Assembly: GCF_009733595.1 (NCBI RefSeq) | Contig: NZ_WOFH01000008.1 | Span: 124,001 to 188,000, forward strand | Reading direction: 5' to 3' | DNA: 64,000 nucleotides | From: Actinomadura litoris | GTDB taxonomy: Bacteria; Actinomycetota; Actinomycetes; Streptosporangiales; Streptosporangiaceae | Shown: positions 15,352 to 44,500 of the stretch, piece after piece | Layout: every line of letters starts with the position of its first letter | How positions within the stretch are numbered: the stretch's first letter is position 1 | Position numbers and translations under genes: made by a program | Notes under the pieces: model-generated | Told to the model about the DNA's origin: nothing | Databases searched by the model: none | What the model saw: the letters and a program-made list of their open reading frames with translations, nothing else

Positions 15352-17300
15352 TGCGCATGAATACGGCCGGCACCGGTGCGGACGGCTCTGATCCGGACCG
15401 TCTCATGGGGGCCGAGCAGATCTCCGCGTGGCTGCGGGCGGGGAGGCTGGCCGCCCGGTATCCCGAGGTGCCGGGGTTGCTCGCGGATCTCGACGCCACG
15501 GCGCTGGCGCGCGCCGGGCGGCTGCTGGCCCGCCTCGACCCGGACGAGGTGGCCCGCCACCATCCGGGGATCCCGTCCGTCACGGTGGCGATCACGGGGC
15601 ACGGCACGCTCGCCCCGCTGGTTCCGGCGCTCACGGCCGAGCTGGCGCGGCACGGGCTGCTGCTGCGGCCGTTCTCCGGCGACTTCGACGGTTATGTCTT
15701 CGACCTGTCCGACCCCGGCAGCGCGCTGTACGCGGTGGACCCCGACATCGCCCTCTGCGTGCTGGACCCGGCGGTCGTGTTCGACGAGGTCGCGGTGCCC
15801 TGGCGGCCCGAGGACGTCGAACGCGTCCTGGCGGGCAAGCTCCGGCTGATCGAGTGGCTCGCCGAGCGCTTCGCCGCGGTCGCGCGCGGCACGCTCGTGC
15901 TCAACACGCTTCCGCTGCCGTCGCTGCTGACCTCCCAGCTCACCGACCACCGGTCCCGCGCGCGGCTCGGCGCCGCATGGCGGGAGGCCGGGGCGGCCCT
16001 GCTGCGCCTGTCCGCGGCCCAGGAGTCGCTGGTGACGCTCGACCTGGACGCGCTGGTCGCCGAGGGCGTCCCCGCCACCGACTCGCGGATGGACCTCTAC
16101 GCCCGGATGCACCTGTCCGCCGGGCTGCTCGGCAGGTACGCGCGCGAGATCGGGCACCTGGCGCGCGATCTCACCGGCCGCACCAAGAAGTGCCTGGTCG
16201 TGGACCTGGACGGGACCCTGTGGGGCGGGGTGCTGGGCGATGACGGGCGGGAGGGCATCGAGGTCGGGGAGAGTCACCGGGGCGAGGCGTTCCGCGCCTT
16301 CCAGCGGACGGTCAAGCAGATCGGGTCCCAGGGGGTGCTGCTGGCCGCGGTGAGCAAGAACGACCCCGAGCCCGTCCGGGAGGTGCTGCGCGAGCATCCC
16401 GGGATGGTGCTGCGCGAGGACGACTTCGTGCGGGTCGTCGCCAACTGGCGGCCCAAGCACGACAACCTCGCCGAGCTGGCCGACGACCTCAACATCGGCG
16501 TCGACTCCCTCGTCTTCGCCGACGACAGCGCGTTCGAGCGGGGCCTCGTCCGCCGGGAGCTGCCGGGCGTCGCGGTGGTCGCGCTCGACGGAGAGCCCGC
16601 CCTGCACGCCGAGCGGCTGCTGGCCGACGGCTGGTTCGACTCCCGCGACCTGACCGCCGACGACCGGGCCCGCGCCGCGCGCTACCGCGAGGAGCTCGCC
16701 CGCCGCGACTTCCTCGACACCTTCGACTCGCTGGAGGGCTACCTCGCCGAGCTGGACGTGCGGGTGAGGCTGGAGCCGGTGACAGAGGCACAGGTCCCGC
16801 GGGTCTCGCAGCTCACGCTGCGGACCAACCAGTTCAACCTGACGACGCGGCGGCTCCAACCGGCGGACGTGCGCGCCCTCGCCGCCGATCCGGACGCATC
16901 CGTGCTGGCCATCCACTCGGCGGACAGGTTCGGCGACAACGGGCTGGTCGGCGCGGTCTTCCTGCGCCGGGACGGGGCCGTCCTGCACATCGACAACTTT
17001 CTGCTGAGCTGCCGGGTCTTCTCCCGGGGGATCGAGCAGGCGTGCCTGACCGCCGTGCTGCGGCACGGGGCGGCGACCGGCGCGAAGGCGGTGCTCGCCC
17101 CGTACCGGCCGACCGCCAGGAACGGCAAGGTCCGGGACTTCTACCCCCGGCACGGCTTCAGCCGCGTGGGCGGCGGGTCCGGTGATGCCGAGGAGACCGG
17201 CGGGACCGAGGCGGCGGAGTTCCGGCACGACCTGCGCTCCATCGCCGCGCCACCCGCGCACCTGCGACTGATCGACGGCCTGGGAGGGGAGACACAATGA
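15351..17300 (+). CDS. FkbH-like HAD-family glyceryl-ACP synthase
   Basis: This 649-residue protein has an N-terminal region of about 270 residues, then the HAD phosphatase-like domain with VVDLDGTLWGGVLGDDG (D285 and D287), VSKND near residue 340, and DDS(A)FER further on. The C-terminal part is GNAT-like (TLRTNQFNLTTRR, DNFLLSCRVFSRG and KVRDFYPRHGF). FkbH-type enzymes take 1,3-bisphosphoglycerate, dephosphorylate it and load glycerate on the phosphopantetheine of an ACP. The start at 15351 is chosen because it overlaps the KASIII stop; the open frame extends 36 bases further upstream without a ribosome site. The downstream ACP gene overlaps by ATGA. The length is that of the tetronate-pathway members rather than the 360-residue methoxymalonate FkbH. 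Confidence 0.88.
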   Translation: MRMNTAGTGADGSDPDRLMGAEQISAWLRAGRLAARYPEVPGLLADLDATALARAGRLLARLDPDEVARHHPGIPSVTVAITGHGTLAPLVPALTAELARHGLLLRPFSGDFDGYVFDLSDPGSALYAVDPDIALCVLDPAVVFDEVAVPWRPEDVERVLAGKLRLIEWLAERFAAVARGTLVLNTLPLPSLLTSQLTDHRSRARLGAAWREAGAALLRLSAAQESLVTLDLDALVAEGVPATDSRMDLYARMHLSAGLLGRYAREIGHLARDLTGRTKKCLVVDLDGTLWGGVLGDDGREGIEVGESHRGEAFRAFQRTVKQIGSQGVLLAAVSKNDPEPVREVLREHPGMVLREDDFVRVVANWRPKHDNLAELADDLNIGVDSLVFADDSAFERGLVRRELPGVAVVALDGEPALHAERLLADGWFDSRDLTADDRARAARYREELARRDFLDTFDSLEGYLAELDVRVRLEPVTEAQVPRVSQLTLRTNQFNLTTRRLQPADVRALAADPDASVLAIHSADRFGDNGLVGAVFLRRDGAVLHIDNFLLSCRVFSRGIEQACLTAVLRHGAATGAKAVLAPYRPTARNGKVRDFYPRHGFSRVGGGSGDAEETGGTEAAEFRHDLRSIAAPPAHLRLIDGLGGETQ

Positions 17301-17524
17301 CCACAATCGACGACTTCATCACCCTCGTACGCGACGAGCTGGGGCTGGAGGTCACGCCGGCCGACGCGGACCGGAGCCTCGACGAGGTGGCGGGCTGGGA
17401 CTCGGTGCACCTGCTGGCCCTCGCCGGAGCGCTGGAGCGGGCGACGGGCCGCGGCCTCGTGCTGCCCGACCTGCTGGAGGCGCGGAGCCTCGCGGGCATC
17501 TACCAGGTGGCGGTGGCCACATGA
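17297..17524 (+). CDS. Free acyl carrier protein for the glyceryl unit
   Basis: A 75-residue ACP with the phosphopantetheine serine S36 in GWDSVHLL. It overlaps the HAD gene and the following acyltransferase gene by four bases each (ATGA), so stoichiometric translation with both is likely. By cassette logic it carries glycerate made by the FkbH-like enzyme and presents it to the KASIII. It lacks the long linkers of PKS-embedded ACPs. Confidence 0.88.
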   Translation: MTTIDDFITLVRDELGLEVTPADADRSLDEVAGWDSVHLLALAGALERATGRGLVLPDLLEARSLAGIYQVAVAT

Positions 17525-18300
17525 CCGGCCCGTCCGTCGCGCCGCTCCCCCGGGAACGCCGGCACACCCTGTACTTCCTGGACGAGGTGCGCGCGTTCGC
17601 GCCGGTCTTCCTGGACACCGAGGTGGAGATGACCGAGCTGGCCGCGCACCGCGAGTCCGCGGACCGGCGATACTCGACGGTGACGTACGCGGTCCACACG
17701 GCGGCGCGCGTCCTGGCCCGCCATCCCGACGCCAACGCCGCCCTCCGGGGCCGGACCCGTCCCCGGATCGCCCGCCCTCCCGGCGTCCACGCGAAGATCA
17801 CTCTCGACAAGACGCTGAACGGGCGGCGCGTGGTGCTCTCGGCCGTCCTCCGCGACGCCGACAAGGCGGGCCTGGAGGAGTTGCAGCGCCAGGTGGAGCG
17901 GTACCGGGACGGCGACCCCGACGTCATGGAGGAGTTCGCCGGGCTCCGGACGCTGCACCGGCTGCCGGTGCCGCTGGGACGCGCGGCCTTCCGGCGGGTC
18001 GTCCGGCCGCTGCGGGGCAGGGCGGACCGGTTCGGCACCTTCGCCGTGACGTCGCTCGGGCATCGCCCGGTCGACGGGTTCCACTCGGTGGGCGGCACCA
18101 CGGTCACCCTGGGCCTGGGCCGGGTCGTCGACCGTCCGGTGGCGCGGAGCGGCCGGGTGGTGGTCGCGCCGACCATGCGGCTCAGCCTGGCCTTCGACCA
18201 CCGTGTCATCGACGGCGCGGAGGCCGCGGACGTGCTGGCGGAGATCAAGGAGGGCCTTGAGTCGTTCAAGGAGCCGCCCGGGGACGGTGACCCGCGGTGA
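17521..18300 (+). CDS. 2-oxoacid dehydrogenase E2-type acyltransferase (tetronate O-acetylation)
   Basis: The 259-residue protein is the catalytic domain of the dihydrolipoyl acyltransferase family without lipoyl or E1/E3-binding domains. The active-site motif DHRVIDG is at 226-232 (His227, Asp231), within LSLAFDHRVIDGAEAADVL. A trimeric E2 core fold is expected. In agglomerin and quartromicin biosynthesis the homologue acetylates the primary hydroxyl of the tetronate, setting up elimination. It starts inside the ACP stop codon and its own stop overlaps the GTG of the next gene. Confidence 0.82.
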   Translation: MTGPSVAPLPRERRHTLYFLDEVRAFAPVFLDTEVEMTELAAHRESADRRYSTVTYAVHTAARVLARHPDANAALRGRTRPRIARPPGVHAKITLDKTLNGRRVVLSAVLRDADKAGLEELQRQVERYRDGDPDVMEEFAGLRTLHRLPVPLGRAAFRRVVRPLRGRADRFGTFAVTSLGHRPVDGFHSVGGTTVTLGLGRVVDRPVARSGRVVVAPTMRLSLAFDHRVIDGAEAADVLAEIKEGLESFKEPPGDGDPR

Positions 18301-19394
18301 ACGACGTCGCGGAACTCAAGCGGTTCGTGCTCGTCCACGCCCGCGCGCAGGGGATCCCGGGGCGGGAGCACCAGGCACTCCTGCGCCGCGTCGAGAACGA
18401 CGACGGCGACGGCCCCGGCTCGTGGGTGCGGGCATGGGTGGAGGCGGGCGAGGCGCTGGAGCGGCAGGGCCGGTTCCTGGACGCCTGCCGTCGTTACACC
18501 ATGGCCCGCTTCCCCTACGTCGACGGCCCCGCCCGGCAGGACGCCCTCGACCGGTGCCTCGCCGCCTTCGACCGGTGGCGGGACGGCAACGGGATCGAGC
18601 GCCTCGACGTCGACCTGGGCGGTGGGCGGGTCCGCTGCTGGACGACCGGTCTGGACGGGCGCGACCGCCGCCCTCTGCTGCTGGTCATGGGCGGGATCGT
18701 CAGCGTCAAGGAGCAGTGGGCGCCGGTGCTGACGCAGGCGCGGCGGCTCGGCATGGCCGGTGTCGTCGCGGAGATGCCGGGAGTGGGCGAGAACACGGCC
18801 CGGTACGGCCCGCACAGCGGGCGGCTGCTGCCGCGCATCCTGGACGCCGTGGCGGACCGGGCCGACACCGGCCGCACCTACGCGGTGGCGCTGAGCTTCA
18901 GCGGCCACCTCGCGCTCGGGTGCGCGGCCGGGGACTCCCGGATCCGGGGCGTCATCACGGTGGGCGCGCCGGTCAGCGGCTTCTTCACCGACGCCGCCTG
19001 GCAGCGGCGGGTGCCCCGCATCACGCTCGACACGCTCGCCCACATCAGCGGCGTCTCCCCCGGCGACGTCCACGCGCACCTGAGCGGCATGGCGCTGGAC
19101 GGCGACCGGCTCGCCGCCGTGGACGTTCCCGTCCACTACATGGCCAGCCTCCGGGACGAGATCATCCCCGCCTCGGAAGCGGAGCTGCTCCGCCGCCACG
19201 TCCGCGGCCTGCGCCTCGTCGAGAACGACGACGTGCACGGTTCGCCGCGGCACTTCGTCGAGACCCGGTTGTGGATCGTCCGGTCGCTGCTGGAGCTGGA
19301 CGGCACCCACCGGCCGCAGCGTGCCGCCCTCGGTGCGCTGCTTCGTGCCCGGCGAGCCCGCAGCCGCCTCGCCGTGGCCCGCCCCACCCGCTGA
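18297..19394 (+). CDS. Alpha/beta hydrolase, predicted acetate-eliminating tetronate enzyme
   Basis: A 365-residue alpha/beta hydrolase starting with GTG (GTGA overlap). After a helical N-terminal cap region, the fold begins near residue 125 (LLLVMGGIVSVKEQW, oxyanion strand). The nucleophile elbow is ALSFSG at 198-203 with S200 as likely nucleophile, and a His in DDVHGSPRHF fits the triad base. In known tetronate clusters this gene's homologue eliminates acetate from the O-acetylated tetronate, leaving the exocyclic double bond used in spiro-ring formation. It is the last gene of the operon, followed by a hairpin. Confidence 0.8.
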   Translation: MNDVAELKRFVLVHARAQGIPGREHQALLRRVENDDGDGPGSWVRAWVEAGEALERQGRFLDACRRYTMARFPYVDGPARQDALDRCLAAFDRWRDGNGIERLDVDLGGGRVRCWTTGLDGRDRRPLLLVMGGIVSVKEQWAPVLTQARRLGMAGVVAEMPGVGENTARYGPHSGRLLPRILDAVADRADTGRTYAVALSFSGHLALGCAAGDSRIRGVITVGAPVSGFFTDAAWQRRVPRITLDTLAHISGVSPGDVHAHLSGMALDGDRLAAVDVPVHYMASLRDEIIPASEAELLRRHVRGLRLVENDDVHGSPRHFVETRLWIVRSLLELDGTHRPQRAALGALLRARRARSRLAVARPTR

Positions 19395-19400
19395 TCTTCT

Positions 19401-19439
19401 GAAGCAGTGGCCCCCAGGCCCGAGCCCTGGGGGCGCTTC
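19401..19439 (+). terminator. Terminator hairpin closing the tetronate operon
   Basis: GCCCCCAGG (19410-19418) is exactly complementary to CCTGGGGGC (19426-19434). A flanking GAAGC/GCTTC pair extends the stem around a small bulge. It begins seven bases after the stop of the hydrolase gene. Confidence 0.7.
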
Positions 19440-19478
19440 CGCATGGGCCGCCCCCGGTGAGGGGCACTCGCAAGCCGT

Positions 19479-19524
19479 CGTTTAGATCACGCCAAGGGTG
19501 GTCTTTAGCTCGCCCGCGCAACCT
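19479..19524 (+). promoter_or_regulatory. Putative promoter region of the PKS genes with TTTAG repeats
   Basis: CGTTTAG at 19479-19485 and TCTTTAG at 19502-19508 are 23 bases apart, roughly two helical turns. The string TTAGATCACG (19482-19491) matches TTAGGTCACG at 14244-14253. A weak -10-like CAACCT is at 19519-19524. Confidence 0.4.
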
Positions 19525-19568
19525 GAGGGCCATGGCAGGACCGGCAATCCCGCGAGAGGTTCGCAGCG

Positions 19569-38468
<18,900 letters not shown>

Positions 38469-38500
38469 CCCCCCGTCCTCCGGAAAGGGACCGACACCGC

Positions 38501-41500
38501 ATGGCGAACGAGGAGAAGCTCCGGGACTACCTCAAGCGGGTCACGGCCGATCTCAGGACGACCCGCGGACGGCTCCGCGAAGCCGAGGCGGCCCGGCGGG
38601 AACCCATCGCGATCGTGGCGATGAGCTGCCGCTACCCGGGCGGGGTCGCCTCCCCCGAGGACCTGTGGGACCTGATGGCGGCCGGCACGGACGCGATCTC
38701 GCCGTTCCCGTCCGACCGCGGGTGGGACGTCGAGGCGCTCTACGATCCCGATCCGGAACGGCCGGGCACGACCTACACCCGCCACGGCGGCTTCCTGCAC
38801 GACGCGGCCGGTTTCGATCCGGAGTTCTTCGGCATCAGCCCGCGCGAGGCCCTCGCGATCGACCCGCAGCAGCGGCTGCTGCTGGAGGCCGCCTGGGAGG
38901 CCGTCGAACGGGCGGGGGTCGACCCGTCCGGCCTGCGCGGCAGCCGCACCGGCGTCTTCACCGGGATCATGTACAACGACTACGCCGCCCGGCTCCCTCG
39001 GGCCCCCGAGGCGTTCGAGGGGTACCTGACCAGCGGCAGCGCGGGAAGCATCGCCTCGGGCCGGGTGGCCTTCACCTTCGGTCTTGAGGGCCCGGCGGTG
39101 ACGGTGGACACCGCCTGCTCGTCCTCACTGGTGGCGCTGCACCTGGCCGCCCAGGCCCTCCGCAACGGCGAATGCGACCTCGCGCTGGCGGGCGGGGTGA
39201 CGGTCATGGCCAGCCCGCGGACCTTCATCGAGTTCAGCAGGCAGCGCGGGCTGTCACCGGACGGCCGGTGCAGGGCGTTCGGCGCCGGCGCGGACGGCAC
39301 CGGCTGGGGCGAGGGCGCCGGGCTGCTGCTGGTCGAGCGGCTGTCGGACGCACAGCGCAACGGGCATCCCGTCCTGGCGGTCGTCCGCGGGTCGGCCGTC
39401 AACCAGGACGGCGCCAGCGCCCGGCTCACCGCTCCCAACGGATCCGCCCAGCGGAGGGTGATCGAAGGGGCGCTGTCCAGCGCGGGGCTCGCCCCCGGCG
39501 ACGTCGACGCCGTCGAAGGGCACGGCACGGGCACCACCCTCGGGGACCCCATCGAGGCCCAGGCGCTTCTCGCCGCCTACGGGCAGGACCGTGACCGTCC
39601 GCTGTGGCTGGGGTCCATCAAATCCAACATCGGCCACACCCAGGCCGCCGCCGGGGTCGCCGGTGTCATCAAGATGGTGCTCGCGCTGCGGCACGACCTG
39701 CTCCCCAAGACCCTGCACGCCGACAAGCCGACCCCCCACGTGGACTGGGACTCCGGAGCCGTACGGCTACTGACCGAACCGGTCCCCTGGCCCCAGGGCG
39801 AACGCCCCCGGCGGGCGGGCGTCTCCTCCTTCGGCGTCAGCGGCACCAACGCCCACGTCATCATCGAACAAGCCCCGGCCACCGAGCCCGGTCCGGAACC
39901 TGCGGCGACCGGGCCCGCCCCCACCGTCTGGCTGATCTCCGCCCGGGACGACGACGCGCTGCGGGCCCAGGCGGACCGACTGCGAGCCTCCGCCGCGAAG
40001 CACCCGGACGTGAGCCCGTGGGACGTCTCCCACTCCCTGGCTGTCGGCCGCAGGACGTTCGACCATCGGGCGGCCGTCACCATCGGCGCCGACGAAGATC
40101 CCCTATCCGGCCTTGAGGCTCTGGCCCGTGGAGAGAGCGCGGCGAACGTGACGCGCGGCAAGGCCGGGGAAGGCCGGACGGCGTTCGTGTTCTCCGGGCA
40201 GGGCAGCCAACGTCCCGGCATGGGCCACGACCTCTACACCACCTACCCCACCTTCGCCCAAGCCCTCGACACCATCGCCCACCACCTCGACCCCCACCTC
40301 GACCACCCCATCCAAGACGTCATGTTCGACCCCGACCCCACCCGCCTCAACCACACCACCTACACCCAACCCGCCCTGTTCGCCTTCGAAACCGCCCTCA
40401 CCCGACTCCTGGCGCACTGGGGCATCCACCCCGGCCTGCTCATCGGCCACTCCATCGGCGAACTCACCGCCGCCCACATCGCCGGCATCCTCACCCTCCC
40501 CGACGCCGCCCGACTCGTCACCGCACGCGCACAACTCATGCAAACCACCGCCACCGACGGCGCCATGATCTCCATCCAAGCCCCCGCCGACGCCGTCGCC
40601 GACACCCTCACCAACCACCCCACCGCCGCCATCGCCGCCATCAACAGCCCCACCACCACCGTCATCTCCGGCGACACCGACACCGTCACCACCATCGCCC
40701 AACACTTCCAAAACCAAGGACACCCCACCAAAAAACTCCACGTCCACCACGCCTTCCACTCCCCCCACATGGACCCCATCCTCGACGAATTCCACAAGAC
40801 CGCCCAAACCATCACCTACCACCCACCCACCATCCCCATCGTCCCCAACACCACCGGACACCTCCCCACCCCCACCGACCACACCACACCCCACTACTGG
40901 ACCCGCCACATCCGCGACACCGTCCACTTCCACCAAAGCATCCAAACCCTCCAGGCCGAAGGAGTCACCCACTACCTCGAAATCGGACCCAGCGCCACAC
41001 TCACCCCCCTCGTCCAGGAGATCCTGGACGAAGACGCCGGTTCCGGCGCCGTCGTGATCCCTCTGCAACGCCGCGACCAGCCCGAGCCGCGCACCCTCGT
41101 CACGGGCGTCGCCACAGCGCACGTCCACGGGGTGGAGGTGGACTGGCCGACGATCCTGCCCGGCTCGCGGACGGACCTGCCCACTTACCCGTTCCAGCGG
41201 CAGCGCTACTGGCTCGACGCACCGGCCGGTGGTGATGTGACCACGGCGGGCCTGGGCGCGGCCGAGCACCCGCTGCTGGGCGCCGCGGTGGAACCGGCCG
41301 AGGACGGCGGGCTGCTGCTGACCGGCCGCCTCTCCGCCCAGAGCCACCCGTGGCTCGCCGACCACGCGGTCCACGGCACGGTCCTGCTTCCCGGCACCGC
41401 CCTGGTGGAGCTCGCCCTGTACGCCGGTGAACTCGTCGGGTCACGCCGCGTCCAGGACCTCACCCTCGAAGCGCCGCTCGTGCTCGGGCGCACCGGTGCC

Positions 41501-44500
41501 GTCCAGATCCAGCTCGCCGTCACCGCCCCGGACGACGCGGGACGGCGCCGCATCACCATGCACTCCCGGTCCGATGAGGGCCCTTGGACCCGCCACGCCG
41601 TCGGGGCCCTGGCGGCGCCCGAGGAGACCGCGCCACCGGCCGGAGCGGAGGGGGCATGGCCGCCGCCCGGCGCCGAGGCCGTCGATCTGGAGGCGCTCCA
41701 TGTCAGGCTCGCCGGGCTCGGTCTCGACCACGGGCCCGCCTTCCAGGGCCTTCGCGCCGCCTGGCTGACCGATGACGCCGTCTTCGCCGAGGTGGAGGCG
41801 CCGGACGGCCTCGACACCTCCGGATACGGCCTGCACCCGGCCCTGCTGGACGCGGCACTGCACGCCGCCGCGCATGACGCCACATCCCCGCGGGTTCCGT
41901 TCGCCTGGACCGGCGTCGACCTGGCCACCGCCGGGACGGCCCGCCTGCGGGTCCGCCTGTCCCGCATCGGAGACGACACCGTGGCGCTACGCGTCACCGA
42001 CACCGACGGCGGCGCCGTCGCCACCGTCGAGTCCCTGACCGTACGGCCGGTGACGGCGGAGCAGATCCCGTCCCGCGCTTCGGACGACACGCTGTTGGGG
42101 GTGCGCTGGGAGCCGATCGCGACCGACCCCGCCGCGACCGTGCCGGAGGCGTCGCTCGTCACGCTGGCGTCCGGTGGCGACGCCGGGCCGGCCGGGGCTC
42201 GCGCCGTGACCTGCGAGGCGCTGCGCGTCCTGAACGAGTGGTTCGCGGGCGAGCACCCGCCCGGGGCCCCGCTGGTGATCGTCACGAGTGGCGCCGTCGC
42301 GGCGGAGGACGGGGAGCGCCCGGGCCTGAACGCCTCGGCCGCCTGGGGGCTGGTGCGGACCGCGCAGGCCGAGAACCCCGGCCGGGTCGTGCTCGTCGAC
42401 GTCGACGGCTCCGATGCCTCCCGGCTGGCGATCCCCGCGGCGCTCGCCACCGGGGAGCCCGAGATCGCCCTCCGGGAAGGCCGCGCATACGTCCCCCGGC
42501 TCGTCCGCGCGAACATCGAGCGGACCGGAGGGGAAGCCGCGGCTCACGCGTTCCGCCCGGAGGGGACCGTTCTGGTGACCGGCGGTACCGGCGCGCTCGG
42601 CCGGGTCATCGCCCGCCATCTGGTGACCGGGCACGGCGTGCGGCACCTGCTGCTGGCCGGCAGGCGGGGTCCGGAAGCCGAGGGCGCCGGGGCCCTCGTG
42701 GAGGAGCTGACCGCGCTCGGCGCCCATGTGACGGTCGCCGCCTGCGACACCGCCGATCGTGACGCGCTGGCCGCGCTGCTGAGGTCCGTTCCCGACGAGC
42801 GTCCCCTGACCGGTGTCGTGCACGCCGCCGGAGTCCTCGACGACGGCGTCCTCACGTCGCTGTCCCCCGAGCGCGTCGACGCGGTGTTCCGTCCGAAGGT
42901 CGATGCCGCGTGGCACCTGCACGAACTCACCGCCGACCTGGACCTGTCGGCGTTCGTCCTCTACTCCTCCCTCGCCGGCACCCTCGGCAACCCCGGCCAG
43001 GGCAACTACGCCGCCGCCAACACCTTCCTCGACGCCCTCGCACAACACCGGCACGCACACGGCCTTCCCGCCCTCTCCCTCGCCTGGGGCCTGTGGGAGC
43101 AGCCCGGCGCCATGACCGGCGATCTGGACGCCATCGCCCTCGCCCGGCTAAGCCGTTCAGGTGTCGTCCCGCTGACCGCGCGGGAGGGGACCGAGTCGTT
43201 CGACGCCGCGCTGGCGGCGGGCCCGGCCGCGCTCGTCCCGGTCCGCTGGAACATGGCGGCGTTGCGCGCCCAGGCCGGGGCGGCGCGGCTGCCCGCGCTG
43301 CTGAGCGGGCTCGTCCCGGCCCCGGCGCCCCGCCGGACGGCACCGGAAGGATGGCGCGAGCGGTTCCTCAGGCTCCCGGAGGCCGAGCAGCATCGCGCCG
43401 CGCTCGATCTGGTGCGGGCCCAGGTCGCGGACGTCCTGGGGCACCGGAGCCTGGAGACGGTGGACACCGCCAAGGCGTTCGACGACCTCGGCTTCGACTC
43501 GCTGACAGCCGTCGAGTTGCGCAACCGGCTGGGCGACGCCATCGGGTGGACGCTGCCCGCCACGCTCGTGTTCGACCACCCGACCCCCGCCGACCTGGCC
43601 CGCCGCATCCGGGACGAGACCGTCGGCCAACCCTCCGGGCCCGGCGCGCGGGTGACGGCCGTGAAGGCCGCGGCGGACGCGAGCGAGCCGATCGCGATCG
43701 TCGGTATGGCGTGCCGCTACCCCGGCGGGGTCGCCACCCCCGATGACCTCTGGGAGCTGGTCGCGGGCGGCACCGACGCCATCGGCCCGTTCCCCGCCGG
43801 TCGCGGCTGGGACGTCGACGCGCTGTACGACTCCGACCCGGAACAAACGGGCAGGACCTACGCCCGCCACGGCGGGTTCCTGCACGACGCCGACCGGTTC
43901 GACGCCGCCTTCTTCGGCATATCGCCCCGGGAGGCCGCCGCGATCGACCCGCAGCAGCGGCTGCTGCTGGAGATCGCCTGGGAGGCCGTCGAACGGGCCC
44001 GGATCGACCCGGCCGGTCTACGCGGCAGCCGCACCGGTGTCTTCACCGGCGTCATGTACAACGACTACGGCGCGCGGCTGTACCTGGGGCGGTCGCCCGA
44101 CGAGTTCGAGGGATACCTGGGCAACGGCAGTGCGGGGAGCATCGCGTCCGGGAGGATCGCCTACACCCTCGGCCTGGAGGGCCCGGCGGTCACGGTGGAC
44201 ACCGCCTGCTCGTCCTCGCTGGTGGCGCTGCACCTGGCCGTCCGGTCGCTCCGCGACGGCGAGTGCGACCTGGCCCTGGCCGGAGGCGTGACGGTCATGG
44301 CCACGCCCGCGACCTTCATCGAGTTCAGCAGGCAGCGGGGGCTGTCCCCGGACGGCCGGTGCAAGGCGTTCGCCGCCGCCGCGGACGGCACCGGCTGGGG
44401 CGAGGGCGCGGGACTGCTGCTGGTGGAGCGGCTCTCGGACGCCCGGCGCAACGGGCACCCCGTCCTCGCGGTCGTCCCGGGCAGCGCGATCAACCAGGAC

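Larger units (their letters stand above)
38600..43625 (+). other. Module 4: KS-AT(malonyl)-DH-KR-ACP
   Basis: KS Cys206; the first His motif is EGHGTGT instead of EAHGTGT. AT GHSIGE (Ser651) with HAFH at 750, malonyl. DH His955 in HAVHGTVLLPG with HPALLDAALH. KR NADPH motif near 1360, LDD, NYAAANTF. ACP S1667. Expected: unbranched double bond, fourth of a conjugated set. Confidence 0.9.
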
